From: Byssovorax sp. | GTDB taxonomy: Bacteria; Myxococcota_A; Polyangia; Polyangiales; Polyangiaceae | Length of the DNA stretch: 56,173 bases | Direction of reading: 5' to 3' | Assembly: GCA_025362495.1 (NCBI GenBank) | Contig: JANYGI010000116.1 | Coordinates: 1-56,173 of the forward strand | In this document: piece by piece, positions 44,523 to 53,270 of the stretch | How positions within the stretch are numbered: position 1 is the stretch's first letter | Layout of the letters: each line of letters begins with the position of its first letter | The notes under the pieces: model-generated | The model's database searches: none | Told to the model about the DNA's origin: nothing | What the model saw: the letters and a program-made list of their open reading frames with translations, nothing else | Position numbers and translations under genes: made by a program

Positions 44523-45542
44523 TCACGGGAATCGGACGTGGAGCCCGACGAGGGCGCGCGCCGTCCCTTGCGGCGGCTGGAAGACCTGCCCGGCCTGCGT
44601 GACGACGAAGCGATCGCGCGCGAGCACCACGAGCCCGTCGAGCTCGATCGTCAGGGCGATGCGCGAATCGAGGTGCGCCGCGCCGAGGAGGGCGAGCTCC
44701 GGCGCGAGCCACGGTCCGGTCGCCGTGGTGGGCGTGGTGACGCCGACGCCCGACGCCACGAACGCGCCGGCCTCGAAGCCCGCGCACGGGCCGAGATCGA
44801 TCCGGCCTTCGACGAGCATGCGGCAGTAGCGCAGCGCGCCGGCGTAGAGCGCGATGTCGCCGCCCACGGCCGTGCGCGAGGCGAGCCTCGCCCGCTCGGG
44901 GAGCCACGCCGTCGCGCGGAGCTCGAGGCGGCTCGGGCCGACGGCGAGCCGGACGCCGACGCCGAAACCCGGCGCGGGCCCGGGCAACGACGTGAAATCG
45001 ACGCCGCCGATCACCGCGACGTCCCACACGCGGGGGCTCGACGCGTCGACCGCAGCGGGCGGGATCACCGGCGGCGCGGGATCGACGTCGCCGCTCGTCG
45101 ATGGCGGCGACGCGACGGGCGGCGGCGAGATCGGCGCGGCCTCCGCGGGCGCGGGCGCGTCGTCGTCGCTGGCGAGCGCGAGGATCACCGCGGCGGCGCC
45201 GGCGACCTCGGCGCAGGTCGCTCCGTCGACGCGGCGCTCGCGGATCCCGCCCTCGGGATCGGTGATCACGAGGCGCAGGTGATAGGGCCCGACGGCGTCG
45301 CGAGTGATCTGCGCGTCGACCTCGGTCATCGCCCGCGACGTGGACCGCGGCCGCGCGACGAGGCGATCGATCTCCGCGCGGAGCTGCGTTTCAGCAGGGC
45401 ATTCCGGGGGCGCCGATCAGCGCAGCGCCGGGCCCGCGGAGGCCGGCCCGGCGGCGTGAGCGCCCCGCGCCGCGGAGACGACGAGGCCGACCACGAGCGC
45501 GCAGCGAGATCGGGTTCGGGCACGCGCGAGCACGGCCGGCAC
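44523..45542 (-). pseudogene. Outer-membrane-type protein gene interrupted by an in-frame TGA
   Basis: Two coding-like parts share one frame. From GTG 45542 (or 45533) the frame encodes a signal peptide (RSRCALVVGLVVSAARGAHA) and about 13 more residues, then TGA at 45417-45419. It continues without a shift as SAPPECPAETQLRAEIDRLV and then the 268-residue open part from ATG 45329. The segment CPAE..LRAEI....TCAEVAGAAAVILAL is the N-terminal pattern of an exported Polyangiales family, so the ATG at 45329 is not the natural start. No ATG, GTG or TTG lies between the stop and 45329. The C-terminal half alternates like a beta barrel. It is a nonsense pseudogene or a sequencing error. Confidence 0.65.
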
Positions 45543-45671
45543 CGTAGAGCGCGGCTCTCCGCGTCGCTACCCGCACGCGACGTCCGCGCCTGGATCGCGC
45601 GCCGTTCCGCCTCGATCGCGTTGACACGAGCGCCCGAGCTGACCGATCCTCACCACGCGCCGCCGCGACGA

Positions 45672-46472
45672 ATGCGGCTGGCCCGGGGAATGAAATCGAT
45701 GATCTCTACCTGGCTGCTCCGATCGGCGATAAGCGGCGCCTTCGCCATCGTCCTCTACCTGGTCAGCGCCGGCGTCGTCGCGCGCTTCTGGAGCCGCGGA
45801 GTCGCGCGCTCGGTCGTCAAGCACGACTTCAAGCTCGGGATCATCTCGCTCGTGTTCGGCTCGCCCGTGATCCAGGGCTTCGCGATGACGTCGGAGCGCT
45901 ACGGCATCGGGCGGATGTACAACGACGTCGCCGAGCGAGGGTGGCTGTACTGGGTCATCAGCTTGCCGCTCTACATCCTCTGCTGGGACGCGGTCTTCTA
46001 CGTCACCCACCTGGTGCTGCACATCCCGTACGTTTATCGCAAATCCCACTTTCGACACCACAGCTGCCGGCCGCCGGTGCCGTGGTCAGGGATCGCCATC
46101 GATCCTTTCGAGACCATCCTCTCGGGGATCCTGCCGTACACGGTGCCGCTGTTCATCTTCCCGTTCCACCTGACCACGGTGTACGCGCTCAACATCCTGT
46201 TGATGGTCTGGGCGACCCTGGTTCACTCGTCGTTCAACTGGTCGGGCAACGCGATCATGCTCTCGCCGCAGGACCACAACCTCCACCACGCGTTCGGCCT
46301 CAAGAACTCGAACTTCGCGGCGGTGTTCACCTTCTGGGATCGCCTCGGGAACACGCTCAATCGCCGGCAGACGCCGCCGTGGTGGGGCAAGGACTCGTGG
46401 ACGCCGCGGGGCGCGGTGAGCGCCGCCCCGGCGACCGACGAGACCTTCGTGCCCGACACGTCGAAGCCCTGA
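45672..46472 (+). CDS. Sterol desaturase/fatty acid hydroxylase family membrane protein
   Basis: A 266-residue integral membrane di-iron enzyme. Histidine motifs are visible: HLVLH, then SHFRHHS, and DHNLHHAFG near the C-terminus. Hydrophobic spans (GAFAIVLYLVSAGVVARFW, LYWVISLPLYILCWDAVFYV, YTVPLFIFPFHLTTVYALNI) fit about four membrane helices. These enzymes hydroxylate or desaturate fatty acids, sterols or carotenoids using O2. ATG 45672 is taken; 45690 and 45699 are alternatives, the last having GGGGA 9 nt upstream. It diverges from the interrupted barrel gene. Confidence 0.9.
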   Translation: MRLARGMKSMISTWLLRSAISGAFAIVLYLVSAGVVARFWSRGVARSVVKHDFKLGIISLVFGSPVIQGFAMTSERYGIGRMYNDVAERGWLYWVISLPLYILCWDAVFYVTHLVLHIPYVYRKSHFRHHSCRPPVPWSGIAIDPFETILSGILPYTVPLFIFPFHLTTVYALNILLMVWATLVHSSFNWSGNAIMLSPQDHNLHHAFGLKNSNFAAVFTFWDRLGNTLNRRQTPPWWGKDSWTPRGAVSAAPATDETFVPDTSKP

Positions 46473-46481
46473 TCGCGTCGC

Positions 46482-46516
46482 CCGCGACTGCACCCCGGGG
46501 AGGGGCGGAGTCGCGG
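46482..46516. terminator. Possible hairpin between convergent genes
   Basis: CCGCGACT (46482-46489) and AGTCGCGG (46509-46516) are reverse complements, with a 19-nt loop containing the self-complementary CCCCGGGG. The hairpin sits between the stops of the hydroxylase (46472) and the opposing fasciclin gene (46540). Confidence 0.4.
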
Positions 46517-46539
46517 TCGGGCTCGCGTCAAAGGCAGCT

Positions 46540-47394
46540 TCAGGGATCGAGGGGGTTCGGCTCCGACATGCCCGGCATCGAGATGCCGGTCTGCGCGGGC
46601 AGCGTCGGCTCCGGCGACAGGTAGGGCTGCTGCTGCATCACCGGCTGCTCCGGCGTCATCGGCGCCTGCGGGATCCCGGGCTGCAACGGCTCTTGCGGGC
46701 TCCCGGGCTGCGGCGGCGTCAACGGCTGCTCCGGGCTCCCGGACTGCTGCGGCGTCAACGGCTCCTGCGGGTTCCCGGGCTCCTGCGGCATGGGGATGGT
46801 GCCTTGCGGCGGAGCGACCGAGGGCTGCTGAGGAGTCGCGATCTCCTGCGGCGGCGTGGCCTGCTCCTCGGGGAGGATCACCGCGTCGAGCACGTGAATC
46901 ACCCCGTTGCTGGCCACGATCTCGGGATCGGTCACCTCCGACGAAGCGATCATGAAGCCGTCGGGCGTGGCCTCGATCGGGAGCTGCTCGCCGCCGAGCG
47001 TGACGACGGCGCCCATGGTGCGGATCGCGCTCGTGTTCAGGCGACCCGACGCGACGTGGCCGAGGAGGACGTCGCGGAGCTGCCCCTTGTTTTCGGGGCG
47101 GAGGAGCTGCTCGAGCGCGCCCTCCGGCAGCTTCGAGAACGCCTCGTCGGTGGGCGCGAAGATGGTGAACGGGCCCTCTCCCCGGAGCGTCTCGGTGAGA
47201 TCGGCGGCGTCGATCGCGCGGCCGAGGATGCTGAACGAGCTGGTCCTCGCCACGACGTCGAGGATATCGCCCTGCTCGTAGCGCGTGCACGCCGCGGCGG
47301 CGTCGGTGACGGCCTCGCTCTCGGCGCAGCCGATGGGCGCCATCGCCGCGAGCAACCCCACAACCAGCATCGAGCCCCGGATGGTCGTTTTCAT
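46540..47394 (-). CDS. Fasciclin domain lipoprotein with Pro/Gln repeat tail
   Basis: A 284-residue exported protein. GAGGGA precedes ATG 47394; the signal (MLVVGLLAAMAPIGC) ends at Cys23 and suggests a lipoprotein. Residues about 42-172 are a complete FAS1 domain: FTIFAPTDEAFSKLP is the H1 motif and SNGVIHVLDAVILP the H2 motif. The last 110 residues are Pro/Gln-rich with three 12-residue repeats. FAS1 proteins mediate adhesion. The tail probably spans the envelope or extends the domain from the surface. Confidence 0.9.
   Translation of the reverse strand: MKTTIRGSMLVVGLLAAMAPIGCAESEAVTDAAAACTRYEQGDILDVVARTSSFSILGRAIDAADLTETLRGEGPFTIFAPTDEAFSKLPEGALEQLLRPENKGQLRDVLLGHVASGRLNTSAIRTMGAVVTLGGEQLPIEATPDGFMIASSEVTDPEIVASNGVIHVLDAVILPEEQATPPQEIATPQQPSVAPPQGTIPMPQEPGNPQEPLTPQQSGSPEQPLTPPQPGSPQEPLQPGIPQAPMTPEQPVMQQQPYLSPEPTLPAQTGISMPGMSEPNPLDP
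46669..46776 (-). repeat. Three 36-bp in-gene repeats in the fasciclin gene
   Basis: The gene encodes GNPQEPLTPQQS, GSPEQPLTPPQP and GSPQEPLQPGIP in tandem (residues 207-242), with matching imperfect 36-bp DNA units. Copy number could vary by slippage without breaking the frame. Confidence 0.65.
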
Positions 47395-47723
47395 GCTTCC
47401 CTCTTTCAACAGATCTCGGGCCACACCCGCGGCCGAGTCGCTACGCCGCCAACGCAAGCAGCGCGCCCCGGGCAGTCGTCACCGCCGGTGACAGAGCCCC
47501 GCCGAGCCGCGGAGGACACGCAGAGACCCGAGGGTCCCGACGACGCGAAAGAGCCGACTGTCCGCGCGGACTCACGTCCTTCACCGGCTCGCGGTTTTCC
47601 GGGGCTCGGCCCCGACGGACAGGCGTGCTCTCGCCTCGGCGAAGGCGCGGCGGACAGAGAATGTCCATTCGTCGCTGGACATCGCGGGGCATGCCGGGCA
47701 AGACGGGTCGCACCGAGGATTCC
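47395..47723. other. Divergent intergenic region
   Basis: About 330 bases between the fasciclin gene (minus) and the hypothetical protein gene (plus), expected to hold both promoters. ATG codons at 47625 and 47691 would extend the hypothetical protein into an Arg-rich, noncoding-like sequence and are not favoured. No RNA gene or repeat was seen. Confidence 0.45.
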
Positions 47724-48260
47724 ATGGACCAAGACCACGACGAGACCGACGACACCGCCGCCGACGCGAGCGACGGGGCGGGGCGGCGCCGGCCAATCCG
47801 CCCCGAAGATCAGGATCCGAAGCTCTGGAAGGCCGACGGGTGGACGGCGCGGATCATCAAGAACGAAGACGACGACGGGTGGGCCGTCGAGATGACGAGC
47901 GACGGCGAGACCGAGCCGGCGCTCGTCGGCCCCTGGACGATGGGGCGCGACAAGAAGAACCCCAAGCCGATCGACACGAGCGCGTTCGCGACGCTGACGA
48001 AGACGGCCAACGAGATCCTGGCGCGGCACGCCCAGCAGCGCCGCGCGCAGCTCCACCGCAGCGTCACGGCCGTGAGCGCGACCGGCGCGCGCGTGCGCGT
48101 CGATCTCGACGTCGTCCCCGACGAGGACGATCCTCACGCGATGGTGACGGTGTTCGACGCCGCGGGCGCGACCGTGAGCCGCTCGCGCGTCGCGGCGAAT
48201 TTCAAGCTCACCAGCGACAGCGCGCGGAAATGGGTCGACGAGGGCGGCTCGGAAGGCTGA
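47724..48260 (+). CDS. Acidic hypothetical cytoplasmic protein
   Basis: A 178-residue protein. ATG 47724 is favoured because GAGG lies 5 nt upstream. The N-terminus is strongly acidic (MDQDHDETDDTAADASDG), followed by a compact region with ADGWTARIIKNEDDDGWAVE, GPWTMGRDKKNPKPID and ATLTKTANEILARHAQQ. It has no signal peptide or membrane helix. Codon usage matches its neighbours, supporting a real gene. No family was recognised; it may be a small nucleic-acid or protein-binding factor, but nothing shows this. Confidence 0.68.
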   Translation: MDQDHDETDDTAADASDGAGRRRPIRPEDQDPKLWKADGWTARIIKNEDDDGWAVEMTSDGETEPALVGPWTMGRDKKNPKPIDTSAFATLTKTANEILARHAQQRRAQLHRSVTAVSATGARVRVDLDVVPDEDDPHAMVTVFDAAGATVSRSRVAANFKLTSDSARKWVDEGGSEG

Positions 48261-48378
48261 GACGCCACGCCGACACACGCCGACAAACGGTTGGCGCTCG
48301 GACGGTCAGCTGAAAATAATTTCACCAGCCGGTATTCTGGTGCACCGCGGCTCCCGGGAAGGGCTCTATGCTCGCGGC

Positions 48379-50817
48379 ATGCTGCACCTCTCTTCGTCTG
48401 CGCGGTCACCGCTCCTCGCCGCTCTCGTGGTCACCGTAGCTCTGGCCGCGCCGGCCTGCGGTTCCGGGTCGGCGGGCACCACGAGCACGGGTCAGGGCGG
48501 CTCCGGCGGGGCGCCGTCGACCGCATCGACCTCGAGCGCAGGCGGCGCCGGCGGGACCGTCGCGAGCGCGACGAGCGGCAGCAGCAGCACCGGAGGCGCG
48601 CCGGGCTGCACCGGCCCCGGCGACTGCCCCGACAGCGCCAAACCGCTCTGCGACGTGGCCTCGGGCGACTGCGTCGCCTGCACCCCCAAGCAGGACATGT
48701 GCCCCACAGGCCAGTACTGCACGCCCGCCAACGCGTGCGCCGTCGGCTGCACCGATCAGAGCGATTGCACTGTGGGTACGGTCTGCGATCCCGCGACGAA
48801 CCAGTGCGTCGGGTGCATCGTCGACATCGACTGTCCCCTCGGCTCGGTGTGCGCGCAGGACAAGGCGTGCGTCGCCGGTTGCTCGGTCACGCAAGGGTGC
48901 GCCGGCGCCGACACCTGCTGCAACGCGGCCTCGTGCTTCGATCTCCAGACCAGCGTCACCCACTGCGGCGACTGCCTCACCGCGTGTCCCCTGCCCGCCC
49001 ACGCCATCCCCACGTGCACCGGGGCCAAGTGTGGCTTCACGTGCGACCCGGGCTTCGACGATTGCAACCTGGATCCCGCCGACGGCTGCGAGCACAACAA
49101 TCTCGAGGACGGCCCCTGCGCCTGCGCGCCCGGCAGCACCAAGAGCTGTTACACCGGCGCGCCCGGCACGCAGGACGTCGGCGTCTGCGTCGCGGGCACG
49201 CTCACCTGCCTCCCGAGCGGCACCGCGTGGTCGCCCTGCGTCGGCCAGGTGATCCCCGTCCCCGAGAAGTGCAACGGCCTCGACGACGACTGCGACGGCG
49301 CCCCCGAGGCCGCCGGCTGCGTGCCGTGCACCGCCGGCACGGGCTCCTGCAATGGCACCCTCGGCCAGTACTGCTCGAACGGCCTCGGTTACACCTACGA
49401 GAGCTGCGATCCCCTCGAAGGGATGACGTGCAACCCGCAGACCGGCCAGTGCATCGGCGTGTGCAGCCAGGCCTCGCTCGGCACGAGCTACCTCGGCTGC
49501 GACTACTTCCCCACGGTGACGGCGAACCTCGTCGATCCCCAGTTCCACTTCGCCGTCGCCGTGTCGAACACCTCGGCCAGCAACGCGACGGTGACGATCA
49601 CCAAGGGCGCGGCCGTCGTCCAGACGGTGACGGTCGCGCCGAACAACGTGCAGATTGTCACTCTGCCGTGGGACCTCACGCTCAAGGGCCCTTCCGGCGG
49701 CTCGATCATCCCCTTCCCTGCGTCGGTGAAGGTGGCCCAGGGTGCCTATCGGCTCCGGTCGACCCAGCCGGTGAGCGTCTATCAGTTCAGCCCGCTCGAG
49801 TACACGCTGAACGGGGCCTTCTCGTTCTCTAACGACGCCTCGATCCTCCTGCCGACGTCGGCGTGGACGGGCACCTACCGCGTCGCCGCGCGCCACCATT
49901 TCGCGGGCGGATCCGGCTTCTACGCCGTGACGGCGCGGGACGACGGCACCGTGGTCACCGTCAAGGCCGCGCCCGGCGGCGGCACCGTGAAGCCGGGCGT
50001 CACCGGCATCCCCGCGAGCGGCAACGGCACGGTCACCCTCAACGCGGGCGACGTGATCGAGATCGTCACCAACGGCGGCACCAGCCAGAGCGATCCCGAC
50101 GACGTGACTGGCACCCTCGTGTCGGCGACGAAGCCCGTCCAGGTGATCGGCGGGCATCAGTGCATCTACATCCCCGACACCACCGGCTACTGCGATCACC
50201 TCGAAGAGTCGATGCTGCCCTTCGAGGCGCTCTCGCTCTCGTACCTCGTGACGGCGCCGCTCGTGCCCACCACGCCGGCGACCACCAAGACCCAGTTCGT
50301 GCGGATCATCGCCACCAAGCCCAACACGGCCATCACCTACGATCCGCCGCAGCCCGGCGCCCCCTCGCTCCTCGCGCAAGCGGGCCAGTGGGCCGAGATC
50401 GCCGGGACCACGGCCGACTTCCAGATCAACGCGACCGATCCCGTCCTCGTGGCCACGTATTTCACCGGCCAGGACGCGGGCGGCAACATCGGTGATCCGT
50501 CGCTCTCGATCGCCATCCCGAGCGATCAGTACCGGAAGAGCTACCTCTTCCATGCGCCCACCAACTACAGCAGCAACTACGTCAACATCACGGCCGCGGT
50601 CGGCGTGCCGGTGACGCTCGACGGCGCCGTCGTCCCGGGCTTCGTCACCATCGGCAACAGCGGCTTCGCCGTCGCGCGCGCCGCGCTCTCGAACGCCGGC
50701 TCGGGCAACCACACCATCACCAGCAACCAGGCCTTCGGTATCAGCGTCTACGGCTACGGCCAGTACACCAGCTACTGGTACCCGGGCGGGACCGAGCTCA
50801 CCAAGCTCCACAACTGA
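48379..50817 (+). CDS. Large surface lipoprotein with Cys-rich repeats and IgGFc-binding-like domain
   Basis: An 812-residue lipoprotein. ATG 48379 gives MLHLSSSARSPLLAALVVTV and a lipobox ending APAC, then a Gly/Ser/Thr spacer. Residues about 80-370 are Cys-rich with regular CxxC-type spacing (CVACTPKQDMCPTGQYC, CNGLDDDCDG). CNGLDDDCDG is the MopE-like metal motif. The C-terminal half (SVYQFSPLEYTLNGAFSFSN, WTGTYRVAARHH, SATKPVQVIGGHQCIYIPD, SLSYLVTAPLVPT) matches the IgGFc-binding-type domain widespread in Polyangiales surface proteins. It is probably an extracellular adhesin. It ends 20 nt before the opposing cheB stop. Confidence 0.85.
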   Translation: MLHLSSSARSPLLAALVVTVALAAPACGSGSAGTTSTGQGGSGGAPSTASTSSAGGAGGTVASATSGSSSTGGAPGCTGPGDCPDSAKPLCDVASGDCVACTPKQDMCPTGQYCTPANACAVGCTDQSDCTVGTVCDPATNQCVGCIVDIDCPLGSVCAQDKACVAGCSVTQGCAGADTCCNAASCFDLQTSVTHCGDCLTACPLPAHAIPTCTGAKCGFTCDPGFDDCNLDPADGCEHNNLEDGPCACAPGSTKSCYTGAPGTQDVGVCVAGTLTCLPSGTAWSPCVGQVIPVPEKCNGLDDDCDGAPEAAGCVPCTAGTGSCNGTLGQYCSNGLGYTYESCDPLEGMTCNPQTGQCIGVCSQASLGTSYLGCDYFPTVTANLVDPQFHFAVAVSNTSASNATVTITKGAAVVQTVTVAPNNVQIVTLPWDLTLKGPSGGSIIPFPASVKVAQGAYRLRSTQPVSVYQFSPLEYTLNGAFSFSNDASILLPTSAWTGTYRVAARHHFAGGSGFYAVTARDDGTVVTVKAAPGGGTVKPGVTGIPASGNGTVTLNAGDVIEIVTNGGTSQSDPDDVTGTLVSATKPVQVIGGHQCIYIPDTTGYCDHLEESMLPFEALSLSYLVTAPLVPTTPATTKTQFVRIIATKPNTAITYDPPQPGAPSLLAQAGQWAEIAGTTADFQINATDPVLVATYFTGQDAGGNIGDPSLSIAIPSDQYRKSYLFHAPTNYSSNYVNITAAVGVPVTLDGAVVPGFVTIGNSGFAVARAALSNAGSGNHTITSNQAFGISVYGYGQYTSYWYPGGTELTKLHN

Positions 50818-50837
50818 GAGAGAGAGCGAGAGGCCGT

Positions 50838-51908
50838 TCAGCGGCGCGACGCGGCGGCGAGGATCCGGCCTGGCATCTGCTTGAGCGAGAGCACCTCGTC
50901 GGCGGCGCCGAGATCGATGGCCACCTTCGGCATGCCGAAGACGACGCAGTCTTCCTGGCTCTGCACCAGGGTCGTCGCGCCGGCCTTCTTCATCGCGAGG
51001 AGGCCCTGCGCGCCGTCGCTTCCCATCCCGGTCAAGAGCACGCCGACGGCGCTGCGCCCGCACGTCTCGACGACGGAGTTGAAGAGCACGTCGACCGAGG
51101 GCGCGTGGCCGTTGACGCGCGCGCCGTCGCGGAGCTCGATGCGCTTGATCCCGGAGACCGAGCGGATCGTCATCTGCTGACCGCCGGGCGCGATCAGCAC
51201 GCAGCCCGGCACGAGCAGATCGCCGTCGACCGCTTCGCGCACGTCGAGCGAGGTGGTGGCGGCGAGGCGATCGGCGAACGATCGCGTGAAGACCGGCGGC
51301 ATGTGCTGCACGATCACCATCGGGGGACACCCCGGCGGCATCACCCGCAAGAGCTTCTCGATCGCCTGCGTACCGCCGGTGGAAGCGCCGATGGCGATCA
51401 CCTGGCGCAGCGCGAGCACCGGCGTCGCGAGGCGCGCCGGAGCGGGGGCCACCTCGACGGCGCGCGCGCGCGGCGACTGCATGGCGCGCGCCCCGGCCTT
51501 GACGGCGGCGATGAGATCTTGCGCCATCTCCGCCGCGGAGTAGCCCGGTCCCGGCTTCGAGACGACCTCGACGGCGCCGGCGTCGAAGGCCTGCATCGCC
51601 AGCACGCCGCCGCGCGCCGTCAGGGACGAGACCACCACGACCGGCGTCGGGCGGAAGCGCATCAGCTTCCCCAGAAACGTGATGCCGTCCATCTTCGGCA
51701 TCTCGATGTCGAGGGTGATCACGTCGGGCTCGGCCTCGACGATCTGATCACGCGCGGCGTACGCGTCGGGCGCGGTGCCCGCGACCTCGATGCCCGGATC
51801 GCGCGAGAGCACCCGCTCGAGCTGCGCCCGGATCGAGGGCGAGTCGTCCACGATGAGGACCCGCACCTTCGGCGTCGGCCGCAGGCTGGGAAATTCGGCG
51901 CGGATCAT
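50838..51908 (-). CDS. cheB: Chemotaxis response regulator protein-glutamate methylesterase
   Basis: A 356-residue CheB that demethylates and deamidates chemoreceptor glutamates. The receiver domain has the phospho-acceptor Asp67 in TLDIEMPKMDG. The methylesterase domain has the Ser/His/Asp triad: Ser176 in GASTGG, His202 in VQHMP and Asp298 in TGMGSDGAQG. It is the last gene of the che operon; its ATG lies one nt after the cheX-like stop. It ends facing the IgGFc-type lipoprotein gene. Confidence 0.96.
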   Translation of the reverse strand: MIRAEFPSLRPTPKVRVLIVDDSPSIRAQLERVLSRDPGIEVAGTAPDAYAARDQIVEAEPDVITLDIEMPKMDGITFLGKLMRFRPTPVVVVSSLTARGGVLAMQAFDAGAVEVVSKPGPGYSAAEMAQDLIAAVKAGARAMQSPRARAVEVAPAPARLATPVLALRQVIAIGASTGGTQAIEKLLRVMPPGCPPMVIVQHMPPVFTRSFADRLAATTSLDVREAVDGDLLVPGCVLIAPGGQQMTIRSVSGIKRIELRDGARVNGHAPSVDVLFNSVVETCGRSAVGVLLTGMGSDGAQGLLAMKKAGATTLVQSQEDCVVFGMPKVAIDLGAADEVLSLKQMPGRILAAASRR

Positions 51909-51909
51909 T

Positions 51910-52365
51910 TCAGGCTTCCCCGGCGAGGATCTGGAGCTCGAGCCGCTCGCCTTCGTCGGTCATCAGCGCGACGGAGAAGGGCGACGCCGCCGGGTCGGAC
52001 GACGCCGTCGCGCGGACCTGCGGCACGCCGAGGTGCACCAGCGCGCTGGTGCCGAACACCCGCGCCACCAGCGAGCCCGCGACCACGTTGAGCATCTCGC
52101 CGACGGCGTCCTGCGTCCGCTCGGTCACCTCGGGATCATCGATCTCGATCCCGAGCATGTTGGCGGCGAACAGCGCCGCGAGGCCGGGGCTGGCGCGCAC
52201 GAACAGCGCCCCTCGCTCCGGCCCGGAGAACGCCAGTGTCGCCTCGATGGCCCCGCCGCTCCAGGGCGCCGCGACCGCCGCGGGCTCGGTGAACACGAAG
52301 GCCACGTCTTCGAGGACCTGGGCCGCCACCTCGGACAGGGTCTCCACGGTAACACTGGTGCTCAT
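51910..52365 (-). CDS. CheC/CheX-like CheY-P phosphatase
   Basis: A 151-residue protein of the CheC/CheX/FliY phosphatase family. The catalytic pattern ExxN is present as DAVGEMLNVVAG (Glu90, Asn93), inside the conserved long helix. One such motif suggests CheX-like rather than two-site CheC. It would dephosphorylate CheY, consistent with no CheZ being present. Its start overlaps the cheY stop (ATGA at 52362-52365) and its stop is one nt from cheB, so all three are coupled. Confidence 0.85.
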   Translation of the reverse strand: MSTSVTVETLSEVAAQVLEDVAFVFTEPAAVAAPWSGGAIEATLAFSGPERGALFVRASPGLAALFAANMLGIEIDDPEVTERTQDAVGEMLNVVAGSLVARVFGTSALVHLGVPQVRATASSDPAASPFSVALMTDEGERLELQILAGEA

Positions 52366-52751
52366 CGCGGAATCTCGCTTTCACCGAGGATCTGGTCGAT
52401 CATCACGCAGACGTCCTCCGGTCGGAAGGGCTTGGGGAGATAATGAATTCCGAGGCGCTTCAGGCGATCGATCCGGCCCTCGTTCCGCTCGGTCGAGATC
52501 ACCACCACCTTCGTCGTCTGGAGCTTGCCAGTCTCGGCCAGGCGCTGGATCAGCTCGAGCCCGTTCATCTCTGGCATGTTGATGTCGACGAAGGCCAGAT
52601 CGACCTGCTCCGTCGCGAAGACGGCGAGGGCCTCTATCCCGTTGCCCGCCTCGTGGATCGAGGCAAACTCGAGCTCCGCCATCCTGAACACGCGCCGGAG
52701 CATCTTCCGCATCAGCGGAGAGTCGTCGACGATGAGAACACTTTGACTCAT
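52362..52751 (-). CDS. cheY: CheY-like single-domain response regulator
   Basis: A 129-residue stand-alone receiver domain. Acidic residues are in LIVDDSP (Asp9, Asp10), the phospho-acceptor is Asp56 in LAFVDINMP, and the conserved lysine is in HYLPKPF. It would transmit CheA phosphorylation to a motility motor or another target. It sits between cheD (34-nt gap) and the CheX-like gene (4-nt overlap). Confidence 0.95.
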   Translation of the reverse strand: MSQSVLIVDDSPLMRKMLRRVFRMAELEFASIHEAGNGIEALAVFATEQVDLAFVDINMPEMNGLELIQRLAETGKLQTTKVVVISTERNEGRIDRLKRLGIHYLPKPFRPEDVCVMIDQILGESEIPR

Positions 52752-52785
52752 GACCTGCCTCCGCGCGGTCCGAAAGCGATGCTAT

Positions 52786-53265
52786 TCACAGATCCATCTC
52801 CTCGTTCGCCGAGCGAACGGTCACGCGGCCCGAGCCGACGTAGAGCTTCGTCGTCCGCGACTTCGCCCCTGCGACGTCCTCCGCGGAGATCATCACTCCG
52901 GCCTTCCAGAGCATCTGACGTACGATGACGTAGTTGCGACGCCCTATGTCGAACGTGCCGTTGTCCTCGTAGAGCTTGCTCCCGCCGACCACCTTGACGA
53001 CGAGGCTCTTCTTCACGCAGCCCCGGTCGTACATGGCATGAAACAGGAGCGGGACGCCGGTGTCGGCGAACATCGCCGGCTTCAGCACCGCCTTGGCCGG
53101 AGCCACCGACGACTGCGGGAGCATGTAGTGAATCATGCCGCCGATCTTCTTCACCGGATCGTGGACCACCACCGCGATGCACGAGCCGAGCGCGTACGTG
53201 ACCAGCACGTCGTCAGCGGCGTCGGCGATCTGGTAGTCCGAGATATCCACCGTCACGAGGGCCAC
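52786..53265 (-). CDS. cheD: Chemoreceptor glutamine deamidase CheD
   Basis: A 159-residue CheD. GTG 53265 is supported by AAGG 8 nt upstream and lies five nt after the cheR stop. The catalytic Cys29 is in YALGSCIAVVVHDP and His46 in GGMIHYMLP. CheD deamidates receptor glutamines and, in CheC/CheD systems, binds the phosphatase, which fits the CheX-like gene nearby. The longer open frame upstream overlaps cheR and is not used. Confidence 0.93.
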   Translation of the reverse strand: MALVTVDISDYQIADAADDVLVTYALGSCIAVVVHDPVKKIGGMIHYMLPQSSVAPAKAVLKPAMFADTGVPLLFHAMYDRGCVKKSLVVKVVGGSKLYEDNGTFDIGRRNYVIVRQMLWKAGVMISAEDVAGAKSRTTKLYVGSGRVTVRSANEEMDL

Positions 53266-53270
53266 GCGGC

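Noticed and set aside
44451-45671. Upstream extension of the fatty acid hydroxylase frame
   Set aside because: The frame is open through the antisense strand of other genes, but the product there is Arg-rich and not protein-like; the conserved protein begins near 45672-45699.
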